Shown: positions 1 to 9,900 of the stretch, in pieces | How the letters are laid out: every line of letters begins with the position of its first letter | How positions within the stretch are numbered: position 1 is the first letter of the stretch | Source of the DNA: Bacteroides sp. GM023 | GTDB taxonomy: Bacteria > Bacteroidota > Bacteroidia > Bacteroidales > Bacteroidaceae | Direction of reading: 5' to 3' | Assembly (NCBI RefSeq): GCF_014750685.1 | Contig: NZ_JAAXGE010000002.1 | Location: forward strand, 558,001 to 622,000 | DNA length: 64,000 nt | The notes under the pieces: model-generated | Told to the model about the DNA's origin: nothing | Databases searched by the model: none | Seen by the model: the letters and a program-made list of their open reading frames with translations, nothing else | Position numbers and translations under genes: made by a program

Positions 1-2
1 GG

Positions 3-1004
3 GTGATAGAAAATGCGGAGCGTTTGACGGGAGAGAAAGTGAAATACCTGTTTTTGGACGAAATACAACATTTATGTGATTGGGAGATATTCGTAAAAAG
101 TGCTTATGACACTGAGATATTTGAAAAGATATATATTACGGGGTCTAACTCGCAATTGTTACAGAACCGTTTTTCCGCCTTGTTGTCCGGTCGTTATTTC
201 GAGAATGAAGTGCGTCCGTTTTCTATTCGGGAAGTTTTTCGTTCGCAAGGAATAATGACTTTGCTTGATTGCTATACTCAAACACCGAAAGTTCTACGTA
301 TCATGGATAATGTCCTTTCTACGGGTTGTTTTCCTGAAATAGTATTAGGTGATGCCGATGAGGACATCAAGCAGGAATTATTGAAAAGCTATTTCGAGTC
401 CATTGTGCAGAAGGATTGCATCGTTTATAGTGGCATACGTGACACCCATTTGTTCTTTCGTCTGGTCAGTTACTTAATGCAAAATATGGGGAGCCGTTTT
501 TCTATACCGGCTGTGGGTAAGGCGCTGAAAAGCAATGAAAATACAGTTGCGTCCTATCTCAACTTTTTGTGTGACAGTTATATTTGCGTCGATGTGCGTA
601 ACTTTTCTTATTCTTTGAAAGAGACTTCCCGTTCCCAGCATAAGTGCTATTTCATAGACAATGGTCTGGTTTCAGCCAATGTATTTCGTTATTCTCCACA
701 AAGTGGAAGTGCCTTGGAGAATCTCGTTTATAATGAATTGAGGAATAAAGGATATGAGAATATTTCATTCGACAATAGCAAGACGGAATGTGATTTTTTG
801 GCATATAAAAACGGGAAAGCTTATGGCTTTCAGGTTTGCTATGAACTGAATGACATGAACCTGAAACGTGAACTGTACGGATTCGAGCTGGAAAATGTGG
901 TACTCGAAAAGAAAACCCTGCTTACCTACAACCAGAAGAAAACTTATGGGGATATTGAAGTCGTTCCTTTTTGGGAATGGGTTATGTCCCCACCTTTCAC
1001 ATAA
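3..1004 (+). CDS. DUF4143-type P-loop ATPase, 5'-truncated by window edge
   Basis: This is the C-terminal three quarters of a predicted ATP-binding protein of the AAA/DUF4143 family. The visible part opens just before the Walker B region (LFLDEIQHLCDWE, about residues 17-29), so the Walker A loop lies upstream of the window. The apparent GTG start at base 3 is only where the frame enters. The rest matches the family pattern: sensor-like ITGSNSQLL, a winged-helix-like middle and a C-terminal nuclease-like segment (ENLVYNELRNKGY followed by KTECDFLAYKNGKAYGFQVCYE). A full-length relative lies at 47921-49117. The biological role of these Bacteroides ATPases is unknown. The 3' end overlaps the tail of the convergent sensor gene by about 60 bases. 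Confidence 0.8.
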   Translation: MIENAERLTGEKVKYLFLDEIQHLCDWEIFVKSAYDTEIFEKIYITGSNSQLLQNRFSALLSGRYFENEVRPFSIREVFRSQGIMTLLDCYTQTPKVLRIMDNVLSTGCFPEIVLGDADEDIKQELLKSYFESIVQKDCIVYSGIRDTHLFFRLVSYLMQNMGSRFSIPAVGKALKSNENTVASYLNFLCDSYICVDVRNFSYSLKETSRSQHKCYFIDNGLVSANVFRYSPQSGSALENLVYNELRNKGYENISFDNSKTECDFLAYKNGKAYGFQVCYELNDMNLKRELYGFELENVVLEKKTLLTYNQKKTYGDIEVVPFWEWVMSPPFT

Positions 1005-4000
1005 TCCTTCGGCAATATCCCGAATTGCTTCTGAAAGCAACGGGCGAAGTACGAAGGATTATTAAACCCTACGATGTAGCAGACTTCGTTAATCCGGTAC
1101 TCCCCTTCGCGCAAAAGTTCTCCGGCAGTCTTGAGCCGTATCAGCCGGATATAGTCATTGGGTGGCATGCCGCTAAGTCCTTTTAGTTTGCGTTGCAGGT
1201 TGGAGCGGCTGACAGACATCTCTTCCGCCAGCTTATCAATCGTGAATTCCTCGTTCGTGAAGTTGCGGGTGATGATGTCATTCACCGTGTTTATCCATTT
1301 CACATCGGTTTTGTTCATCAATGCCTGGTCATACGACATATTAGGCACACTTGTGAAGTGGTTGAACAACATACGCCGGTTTTCCAGCAGGTTGTTGATA
1401 GTCGCTTTCATATGATTCAGGGAGAAAGGCTTCTCGATATAAGCGTCCGCTCCATAATCAAGACCGGCGATTTTCGAATCAATGCTGTCGAGTGCCGAAA
1501 GCAGGATGAAAGGAATATGGCAAAGCATATGGTCGGAACGGATGGACTTTAGGAGTTCGAACCCGTCCATGTGCGGCATGACGATATCACTGATGATAAG
1601 GTCTACCGTCGTTGTCTCGAGACATTCCAGGGCTTCCCTGCCGTTGGTGGCGGTATGGATGGTATAGGCATTTCCCAGGTTCTTTGCCAGAAATTCCAGC
1701 ATATCCGTCGTATCTTCCACTACAAGGAGGGAATAACCGCCCGTTTCCGTTTCCTCTTCCGATGCGGGAGCCTCATCGGGCATGGAAGTAATGGAAGGGC
1801 TGACGGAGATACTTTTCTCCAGATAAGGAATCTCGACACAAACCTCGCATCCTTCCGTATAACCGGGATTGATATATACTTTCCCCTTATGCTTCTCTAC
1901 CAACAACTTGACAAGACTCAATCCGATGCCCACTCCCGAACCGTTATTGCTCGTATTTCCCGCCTGATAGAACGGTTCGAAAACCTTGCTGCATTCATCC
2001 TGCGGAACTCCCGGCCCATCATCGCGCACACAAAGAGAAAGCATGCGCCCGTCGGCAGACAGATGCTCGTCCAAAATCACCATAATACGCGTGCGGGCAT
2101 ACTTCATGGCATTCGTCAGCAGGTTGCTGACAATCTTGGTCAATGCTTCCTGATCTACATTATAGCGTAGATGCCCTTTCGGCAAGGACACACTGAAAGA
2201 GATGCCCGTCAGGGAAATGGCACGGAAACGTTCGATTACTTCCTCTATCATCCTATTGATGTCTACTTCGTTGAACGAAAGAGCATATCCCTCTTTATCG
2301 ACTTTGCGGAAATCAAGCAGTTGCCTGATAAGTTCCATCAGTCGGTTGGTGTTCTTTTGTATGACAGACAGGTTACTTTCCACTTCGCTGTTCCACTCGT
2401 GCGTCTCCAGAATAGCTTCCAACGGAGCTTTTATCAGACTGACAGGCGTCTTTATCTCATGCGCCACCTGCGTAAAGAAAGTTATCTTGGACTGGAACAG
2501 TTCCTGATTCTTTATCTGCTCCATCTCTTTCATCTTTCTTAGCTTCATCGCCTGCTGCTTGCGCAGATAGAGCCGTACCAACAGATAAAGCAGTCCGCAG
2601 ATAACCAGCAGATAGAAAATCTTGGCATAAATCGTTTTCCAGGGCGGCGGAAGCACTTCAATATGCAGGCAACCATCATCATTGCTCCAATATTCATCAT
2701 TATTGCTCGACTTCACACGAAAAGTGTACTCTCCCGGCGGCAGATTGAGAAACGATACATTATTCTTATCCGTATAAATCCAATCTTTATGAATCCCGTC
2801 CATCTTGTACGCATAGAGATTCTTGCCCGGAGCCACATAACTCAGACTCTCGAACATAATATCGAACGATACTACCTGATAAGGAATCGTAACCCTTCCA
2901 CTAAGAGCGGATATACGCTTGCTAAGGCTTATCTTATCATCGGGACTGTGCATATATACAGCCGAAATGGAAGCCGTAGGCTTCACCTTGTTGATAGACA
3001 ACTTGAACGGATAGAAACAGTTGAATCCGTTCACGCCCCCGAAATAAAACTTACCGTCACTGGCTTGCAGGGAAGAGCGGAAGTTGAACTGGTTACTTTG
3101 CAATCCGTCTTCGATGGTATAGAGTTGCGCCCGCTTGTTCTGTGGCTCGTACCGAATCAGTCCCCTGTTGGAAGAAAGCCAGTAATTGCCGGACTGGTCG
3201 TCCAGTATGCCGTAGATAATGTTGTTGGGAAGATTCTCCTTCGTGGAGAAATTCTCGAAATTGTCCTGCTGATAACTGTAACGGCAGATGCCGCCCCCTT
3301 CGGTGCAGAACCAAAGATTCTGTTTGTGGTCGATATACACACGAATCACCCAGTTGCTGCAAGGAGAAGACGGGTCGTTGGGAATGTTGCGATAGTTGTG
3401 CAGCTTGCCCGTGTTGCGGTTGTAACGCCATATGCCATCCCTTTTGCTTGCCAGCCATAAGTCGCCGTGTTGGTCTTCGACCATATCATAGATGAAGATA
3501 TGCCCTAAAGGTTCCAATGTCCGGAAGGAATCGTCTTCCGGGCTGTACCGGCAGAAGCCGGACAACGTGCCGAGGTAAATGCTGCCATCTCTCGTTTGGT
3601 AGATGGAATAGATATGGTCGTTCGGAATCGAATGCGGGTCGGCACGGTTGTGACGGTAATTTTGAGTCTTTCCCGTCTGAATATCCAGGATATATAAACC
3701 TCTTGAGAAACTGCCAATCCATAACTTCCCCTCATTATAGAGCAATGCGTGAATGTTGTGATAACCGATGTTGGGATTGCCGCTTTTTAGCAGATGGTTT
3801 TTAAATTTCCGGGTGCGGGGGTCAAACACATTCAGTCCGCCGTCCTCGGTGGCAATCCAGATATTGCCATCGGGGTCTTCGCAGAATTGGCTGATAACAT
3901 TGCCCGAAAGCGAGTTCTCCGTTCCGTTAGGATAATACCATTCGATATCCTTATGCTTGGGAGACAGGTAACTTACTCCGCTGAAATACGTACCAATCCA

Positions 4001-4954
4001 AATCCCCCCTTCCCTATCCTGATAACAGGCATAGATACTCTCTTTATTTTGTTCGTCATCAGTGGACAGACACTCTCCGGTGGTCGTGTTGAAGGTATAG
4101 AGTCCGTCGTCGGAGCCGAGATAGAAAGAGTTGGCGGTACGCTGAAACAGTGTGCGGATGCGCGGAATGGTAAGCGTATCCCCTTCGCCGAAGTAATAAC
4201 GGAATTGCCCCGTCTCCTTGTTGAAACGAGCCAGTCCGCCATACCATGTACCCGCCCATAACACCCCTTGGGAACTCTCCATCAGGGAAATAATCTCATT
4301 GCAGGCAGGACGTCCGAAGGACGTTTCCTCGGAGACATAACCGGTGAAGTTGTCCGTGCGCTGGTTGTATTTTGCCAGTCCGTTCCGGGTTCCTATCCAT
4401 ATGGTGCCGAACGAATCGTTATAAATCACCCACACATGATTGTCCGGCAACGAATGAGGGTCAGAGAAAGAATGCAGATAATGCTTCAACGTACCTTTCT
4501 TTTCATCGTAGACAAACAGTCCGTTGGCTGTCCCAATCCACAGTTGCCCGTAGTCGTCATAAGCCATTCCGAAAGCGCTGTTCACCGTCACTCCGTCTTC
4601 CGTCTGCTTGTCGAATACGGCGAACTTCTCTTCGCGCGAATCAAATAGATACAACTTCTCCGTACTTGCTACCCAAATATGCTTGTTATCCTGGTGGCGG
4701 CAGATGGTCACTATATTCATATAGCTGTTTCCGCCGTTTTCCGAAGAATGCCCGTAGTTGGTAAATTCAATGCCGTTGAAACGATTCAGCCCGTCCTGCG
4801 TGGCAAACCACATATATCCGATGCTGTCCTGAAGGATGCTGCGGACACAATTGCCTGATAGCCCCGACCTTACATCATATTTCTTGTAAATATTGGCGGA
4901 GAGCGAGGAAGCCAATGCAAACAAAATGCATATGGGAAGAATGAATCGTTTCAT
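944..4954 (-). CDS. Hybrid two-component system sensor/regulator (HTCS) of the PUL
   Basis: This single 1336-residue protein combines a periplasmic sensor, histidine kinase, receiver and AraC-type DNA-binding domain, the usual activator of Bacteroides PULs. A signal peptide (residues 1-20) precedes a two-bladed beta-propeller region of Reg_prop repeats (about 25-650, recurring LWIGT/IWIAT) and a Y_Y_Y domain (about 690-770). One membrane helix (about 779-797) follows. The kinase has its phospho-acceptor His832 in QVAHEIKTP and ATP-binding boxes around 943-1025 (NLLTNAMKYA, DDGPGVP, GSGVGIGLSLV). The receiver (about 1075-1190) carries Asp1123 in ISDIVMPHMDG. The HTH_18 domain occupies about 1235-1325. 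It lies next to the esterase and SusC operon, so it probably senses an oligosaccharide released by the PUL enzymes. The 22-bp repeat array lies in its upstream region. Confidence 0.96.
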   Translation of the reverse strand: MKRFILPICILFALASSLSANIYKKYDVRSGLSGNCVRSILQDSIGYMWFATQDGLNRFNGIEFTNYGHSSENGGNSYMNIVTICRHQDNKHIWVASTEKLYLFDSREEKFAVFDKQTEDGVTVNSAFGMAYDDYGQLWIGTANGLFVYDEKKGTLKHYLHSFSDPHSLPDNHVWVIYNDSFGTIWIGTRNGLAKYNQRTDNFTGYVSEETSFGRPACNEIISLMESSQGVLWAGTWYGGLARFNKETGQFRYYFGEGDTLTIPRIRTLFQRTANSFYLGSDDGLYTFNTTTGECLSTDDEQNKESIYACYQDREGGIWIGTYFSGVSYLSPKHKDIEWYYPNGTENSLSGNVISQFCEDPDGNIWIATEDGGLNVFDPRTRKFKNHLLKSGNPNIGYHNIHALLYNEGKLWIGSFSRGLYILDIQTGKTQNYRHNRADPHSIPNDHIYSIYQTRDGSIYLGTLSGFCRYSPEDDSFRTLEPLGHIFIYDMVEDQHGDLWLASKRDGIWRYNRNTGKLHNYRNIPNDPSSPCSNWVIRVYIDHKQNLWFCTEGGGICRYSYQQDNFENFSTKENLPNNIIYGILDDQSGNYWLSSNRGLIRYEPQNKRAQLYTIEDGLQSNQFNFRSSLQASDGKFYFGGVNGFNCFYPFKLSINKVKPTASISAVYMHSPDDKISLSKRISALSGRVTIPYQVVSFDIMFESLSYVAPGKNLYAYKMDGIHKDWIYTDKNNVSFLNLPPGEYTFRVKSSNNDEYWSNDDGCLHIEVLPPPWKTIYAKIFYLLVICGLLYLLVRLYLRKQQAMKLRKMKEMEQIKNQELFQSKITFFTQVAHEIKTPVSLIKAPLEAILETHEWNSEVESNLSVIQKNTNRLMELIRQLLDFRKVDKEGYALSFNEVDINRMIEEVIERFRAISLTGISFSVSLPKGHLRYNVDQEALTKIVSNLLTNAMKYARTRIMVILDEHLSADGRMLSLCVRDDGPGVPQDECSKVFEPFYQAGNTSNNGSGVGIGLSLVKLLVEKHKGKVYINPGYTEGCEVCVEIPYLEKSISVSPSITSMPDEAPASEEETETGGYSLLVVEDTTDMLEFLAKNLGNAYTIHTATNGREALECLETTTVDLIISDIVMPHMDGFELLKSIRSDHMLCHIPFILLSALDSIDSKIAGLDYGADAYIEKPFSLNHMKATINNLLENRRMLFNHFTSVPNMSYDQALMNKTDVKWINTVNDIITRNFTNEEFTIDKLAEEMSVSRSNLQRKLKGLSGMPPNDYIRLIRLKTAGELLREGEYRINEVCYIVGFNNPSYFARCFQKQFGILPKDYVKGGDITHSQKGTTSISP

Positions 4955-5037
4955 AATAAGTTGCCTTTCTTATTTATCCGGTTCGATTTAGTTTTCGTTG
5001 ATATATACCCCTCTGCAAGGTATTCCAGCCCTGTTTA

Positions 5038-5191
5038 TCGGGCATATATACTCAACGTGCAGGAGCTATATGCCCAACGCGCAGGAGCTATATGTCCAAC
5101 ATGCAGGAGCTATATGCCCAACATGCAGGAGCTATATGCCCAACATGCAGGAGCTATATGCCCAATACGCAGGAACTATATGCCCAATAAA
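5038..5191. repeat. 22-bp tandem repeat array, copy A
   Basis: Six head-to-tail units of exactly 22 bp start at 5060, 5082, 5104, 5126, 5148 and 5170, and a decayed unit starts at 5038. Each unit opens CAGGAGCTATATGCCCAA with a variable last four bases. Units 3 and 4 are identical. The array lies between the esterase stop and the HTCS start, so it is in the HTCS upstream region. There are no spacers, which excludes CRISPR. The period is not a multiple of three and the region ends on the esterase, so it is unlikely to be coding. A diverged array of the same family is at 54370-54501. Confidence 0.95.
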
Positions 5192-5220
5192 CAGTGTAAT
5201 AACCCCCTTCGCGAAGACTC

Positions 5221-6654
5221 TTATTTCACCTCATCCCACGTATCGGTACGGAATGGAAAAGCACTCAGCCCGAAGGTGTTGCGCAAGGTGATATTTCCTG
5301 CATAATTGCGGAACGCATAGCGGACGGCTACCGGTTGGGCAACCTCTTCGCTCCATACTTCCACCGTGTTGGTACGTCCCACGATTTTCGCTTTTGCCGG
5401 GTGGAACTTCTTGTCGGCTCCCGCTATCTCGAATCCGTCCAGTTGGGAGAAAGTAGGGAACAATCCGGCGGGAGCATTATCGAATGTCACTATCGCCTTG
5501 CTGTCGGAGTAGTCTACTTTCGTCATCACCGGGCCGTTGGACGGCAGTCTGCCGATACCATACGTTTTGGTCAGCGCAAGAGTAGCCAACCTGAGCCCTA
5601 CGATATTCTTCTGCGGCGGATGGATACAGAACTCGTCGCCGATATCCGTAGTAGGCACGATGCCCGAATTTGGAATCGTTTTCAGCGCTTCCATTTGCGC
5701 TTCGCGCAACAGGGCGCCATCTATATTCCGGCTGTTCTCATATCGGTAAGGAGCAATCTGTACATAGTAGAAAGGCATATCGGGAGCTTCCCACATATTT
5801 CTCCACAGTTGCACCATGGCAGTCATCATCGGTGCGTAGAACTGGTGGTATCCCCGGTTCGATTCCCCCTGATACCAAAGGAAACCGCGTGCCGTGAAAT
5901 TCTTCACAGGACACAACATCGAGTTGTACAGGCATCCCAAACGCTGATGTATATCCCGCTTGGAGCTTTTGGCAGCTTCCATGTCCACCCCTTCGATAGA
6001 GCCCAGTGTCTGTTCGTCCATCCATGCTTCGATTCGCGAACCGCCCCAACTGCTGATAACCAGTCCCACAGGGAGATGAAGGCTTTCCGTCAGTTGACGG
6101 GCAAAGAAATAAGCTGCGGCACTGCAATCAATCGTCGTTTCGGGTGCTGACATCTCCCATTTCCTTCCTTCGAAATCCGTGCGGCGTTCGATGTTCTTTG
6201 TCCTCGGCACGGTGATAAACCGGATACGGTCGCGGTAGTTGCCCGCATTCAGAAGAGTTTCGAGCGAATTATCAATAGGTTGCGCCGAATTACCCATCAT
6301 GCGCATTTCCATATTAGACTGACCGGAGCAAATCCATACCTCTCCTATCAGAATATCCGAGAGAGTGACCGGAGTTCCGTCACTGATTGTTATAGAATAA
6401 GGAGTATAACCACCGGCAGGCGTATCCACTTTCACCAGCCAGGCTCCGTCCTTGTCGACAGATGCCTGATAAGTCCGGTTGTTCCACGAAGTAGTGACAG
6501 TCACTTTCTTGCCGTCCGCCCATCCCCATAACTTGACGGAGCTGTTCTGCTGAAGCACCATATGGTCTCCCATCATTGCGGGAAGTTTAACTTTGCTTTG
6601 TGCGAACGGAAGGAATAAAAGAGAGAAAGCAAGAATCAAGAAATGTCTTTTCAT
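5221..6654 (-). CDS. Sialate O-acetylesterase-like (SASA/SGNH) carbohydrate esterase
   Basis: This secreted 477-residue esterase probably removes O-acetyl groups from glycans in the periplasm. A signal peptide ends near residue 20 (FAQS). The SGNH nucleophile block is ICSGQSNMEM with Ser113 in GQSN. A second block reads RGFLWYQGESN, and the C-terminal acid/base pair is in TTDIGDEFCIHP. Length and blocks fit the SASA family (PF03629). In Bacteroides such proteins act on acetylated plant or bacterial polysaccharides as well as sialic acid, so the name does not prove a sialate substrate. No sialidase or sialic acid gene is nearby. It sits between the HTCS gene and the divergent SusC operon, and deacetylation would make the glycan accessible to the two lyases. 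A -7 box is at 6708-6715. Confidence 0.9.
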   Translation of the reverse strand: MKRHFLILAFSLLFLPFAQSKVKLPAMMGDHMVLQQNSSVKLWGWADGKKVTVTTSWNNRTYQASVDKDGAWLVKVDTPAGGYTPYSITISDGTPVTLSDILIGEVWICSGQSNMEMRMMGNSAQPIDNSLETLLNAGNYRDRIRFITVPRTKNIERRTDFEGRKWEMSAPETTIDCSAAAYFFARQLTESLHLPVGLVISSWGGSRIEAWMDEQTLGSIEGVDMEAAKSSKRDIHQRLGCLYNSMLCPVKNFTARGFLWYQGESNRGYHQFYAPMMTAMVQLWRNMWEAPDMPFYYVQIAPYRYENSRNIDGALLREAQMEALKTIPNSGIVPTTDIGDEFCIHPPQKNIVGLRLATLALTKTYGIGRLPSNGPVMTKVDYSDSKAIVTFDNAPAGLFPTFSQLDGFEIAGADKKFHPAKAKIVGRTNTVEVWSEEVAQPVAVRYAFRNYAGNITLRNTFGLSAFPFRTDTWDEVK

Positions 6655-6707
6655 AACTATTATAAAAATTAGATATTAGATGATTGATATACATACAGGT
6701 ATGCATG

Positions 6708-6715
6708 CAAAAATA
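6708..6715 (-). promoter_or_regulatory. Candidate -7 promoter box for the esterase gene
   Basis: On the minus strand the bases read TATTTTTG, a full match to the Bacteroides -7 consensus TAnnTTTG, about 54 bases upstream of the esterase ATG. No clear TTTG -33 box is seen at the expected distance, so recruitment may depend on the HTCS activator. Confidence 0.4.
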
Positions 6716-6875
6716 CAACCTATTTTTAAATATAGGATAAGAATCCCTAGTCATTTTCTGATAAAAGCTAGTCGAAATCTTAAAACCTTGTTTTTCCTTT
6801 CCATTCTCCGCCGAATTTTATTAATTAGTGGCATCAATCGCCTAAACTGTATTATTAGATTGGTTAAATAACCCA

Positions 6876-6883
6876 TTTCTTTG
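6876..6883 (+). promoter_or_regulatory. Weak candidate -7 box for the SusC operon
   Basis: TTTCTTTG differs from TAnnTTTG by one defined base and lies 46 bases upstream of the SusC ATG. No good -33 box is present, as expected for an activator-dependent PUL promoter. The rest of 6655-6929 is AT-rich with no gene; the HTCS binding site should be within it but was not identified. Confidence 0.3.
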
Positions 6884-6929
6884 CACTGTGAGTATTTAAC
6901 AACCTAATTGTTTCATTAAATCTAATACA

Positions 6930-9900
6930 ATGAAAAAGAAGCATTACCTTTTATTCCTATTGGCTTCGCTCTTTTTACTGACGGATGTGGTGTGGGCACA
7001 GACCTCCGTAACGGTAAGTGGAGTAGTGACTGATGAGAACGGGGAAACCCTGCCGGGTGTTTCCGTTGTCGAAGCAGGTACGACCAATGGTGTACTGACC
7101 GACCTGAGCGGACATTATACCCTGAAAACAACTTCTGCCAAACCTTCCATTTCTTTCAGTTACATTGGTTATGAGACGGCTACCCTTCTGCTGAACGGGC
7201 GTACCAAACTCGATGTACAGATGAAAGTGGAAACGAAAGTGCTGGATGAAGTAGTAGTGATAGGTTACGGCACACAGAAGAAAGTGAACCTGACCGGCTC
7301 CGTGACCTCCATCAACTTTGCCGACCAGACGGAAGGCCGCCCCATCATGAGTGTCTCTTCTGCCCTTTCGGGACTTGCGGCAGGTATGAACGTGACGCAA
7401 GGTTCGGGACAACCCGGTTCGGACGGTGCCACCATCCGCGTGCGTGGTAACGGCACTTTCAATACAAACTCCCCGCTTGTACTCGTAGACGGCATCGAAT
7501 GGAGCATGGACAACGTGAACCCCAACGACATCGAAAGCATCTCCGTACTGAAAGACGCTGCCTCGACCGCTATCTACGGTACGCGTGCCGCCAACGGAGT
7601 TATCCTCATCACCACCAAAAGCGGAAAAGGCAAACCACAGATTTCCTACTCTTACTCAGGAGTCGTGCAGATGCCTTACAACAAACTCTCCTTTGTCAGC
7701 GACTATGCCCGCTACATGGAACTGGTCAACGAAGCATCCGAAAACGTGGATACCAAAGGCATCTTCTCGCAAGAGAGCATCGACCGCTGGCGTTCCGCTT
7801 CCGCCGACCCCTACGGGCTGAATGAGTACGGCGTCCCCAATTACGTGGCCTACCCGAACACCGATTGGTTCGACGAAGTATTCGACACGGGATTCTCGCA
7901 GGAACACAACCTGTCCGTATCCGGCAGCTCGGAGAAAGTGAAGTATATGCTCTCCCTCGGCTACCTCGACAACCAGGGAGTGATGAACCGCTGGAACCTC
8001 GACTCAAGTACGCAGAAGATTAACTTCCGCACCAACCTGGAAGCAAAGATTGTGAAATGGCTCACCGTCGGCACCCGCCTTTACGGGCAAAAGCAGGATT
8101 ACGGCATGGCTAATATCAGCAACGGCTTCAAATATCTGTATCAGACCACCCCGGGCGTCTATCCCGGCGAACCGAACTACTGGGGACGTGCCGCGCTGGC
8201 AAGTGAAGAATCTTCCAATGCCAACAACATCTTCGGTCAGATGGCGGGAGCTACCGGCTTCAACACCGTGTGGCGTCTCAATGCCTCGGTCTACGGAATT
8301 ATCTCCCCCTACAAAGGGCTCAACATCGAAGGTACATTCAACTATTCGCCGACTTTCACCGACCGGTCTTCCTATAGCCGCCAGAACGGATACTGGGACT
8401 ACGTGACCGACCAGCGCGTCAGCGAGAGTGCTCTGGAGAACGCTTCCATCACCAATACAAGCGCACGAACCTGGCGTCAGAGCGCGGAAATACTGGTGCG
8501 CTATAACACTACCATCAAGAAAGACCACGACTTGGGCGCCTTGCTCGGCTATTCCGCACAGGAGTATTATAGCAAGAGCTTCGCCGTCTCCCGCAAAGGA
8601 GCGACGGACTGGACACTGAACGAACTCAGCACCTACGAAACACTGGTAAGCTCTTCCAGTTCGTCACCCGCCAAATGGGGGCTCATCTCCTACTTCGGCC
8701 GTGTCAACTACGGATATAAAGGACGTTATCTGTTTGAAGCCAACCTTCGTGCCGATGCTTCTTCCCGTTTCGGCGTGAACCAGCGTTGGGGATACTTCCC
8801 CTCTTTCTCCGGTGGATGGCGTATTTCGGAAGAATCCTTTATGCAACCCACTAAAGACTACCTTTCCAGCCTGAAACTGCGTGTCTCATGGGGAAAGACG
8901 GGCAACAACTCTACGGGCAACTACGACTGGCAAGCCAATTATGCCACAGGCAATGTTGTCATCGACGGTGAAGGAACGAAAGGGCTTGTACGCAAGAAAC
9001 TGAGCAACGACAAACTGCATTGGGAAAGTACCGCCACCACCGACATCGGTCTTGACTTCGGCTTCTTCAACAACCGCCTGACGGGTGAGATTGACTACTA
9101 CAATAAATATACCTCGGACATTCTCTATCATCCCGAACTCTATCTGTCGATGGGTGTCGTAGAATCCGCCCCCGAAAACCTTGGCGAAGTGCGCAACCGT
9201 GGTATGGAATTTACCCTCAACTGGAACGACCGTATCGGTAAGGACTTTGAATACAGAATAGGAGTGAACTTCTCCTTCAACGCCAACAAGGTGATGAAAT
9301 TCAAAGGAAAACTCCAGAAATACTGGACGTATGACGCTGAAGGCAACAAAGTGAGCTACGTCAACAACTTCAGCGATGTGGCAGAGTCCGGTTTCAGCGG
9401 ATACATCTCCGAAGGCCGCCAACTGGGTGAAACGTATATGTATAAAGTGTACAGAGGTTCCGGCGAAGGGTATACCGGCGGTGCGGTAGACATCCATGCA
9501 GGCCCGAAGGACGGAATGATACGTACCAAAGAAGATATGGTATGGGTACAGGCGATGATTGACTCCGGCTACTCGTTCGGTGGAATGAAAACCATCGCCA
9601 AAGACCAGCTTTGGTATGGCGACATCCTCTATGCCGACAGCAACGAAGACATGAACTACGGCGATACGAACGACCGGGACTTTTCCGGCCATACCAGTGT
9701 GCCGAAGTACAACCTGGGCTTCAACTGTGCCTTCTCTTACAAGAACTTCGATTTCTCCATGTTGTGGGCAGGCGCTTTCGGACATTACCTCAACTGGAAC
9801 ACGGATTATTATAACTCGACACTCGTCAGCCACGGATACGGCATTATCGAGCATATCGCCGACAACCATTATTTTTTCGACCCTTCCAACCCGGAAGATT

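Noticed and set aside
5038..5191. CRISPR array
   Set aside because: Units are contiguous with no spacers, and no cas genes are present in the window.
4961..5305. Open frames of about 100 residues running through the 22-bp array, giving repeats such as ELYAQ and AICP
   Set aside because: They arise because three 22-bp units make 66 bases. They overlap the end of the esterase gene and no start signal, export signal or neighbour supports coding.
5221..6654. Sialic-acid catabolism locus
   Set aside because: Only a SASA-type esterase is present. No sialidase, aldolase, epimerase or transporter for sialic acid is nearby.
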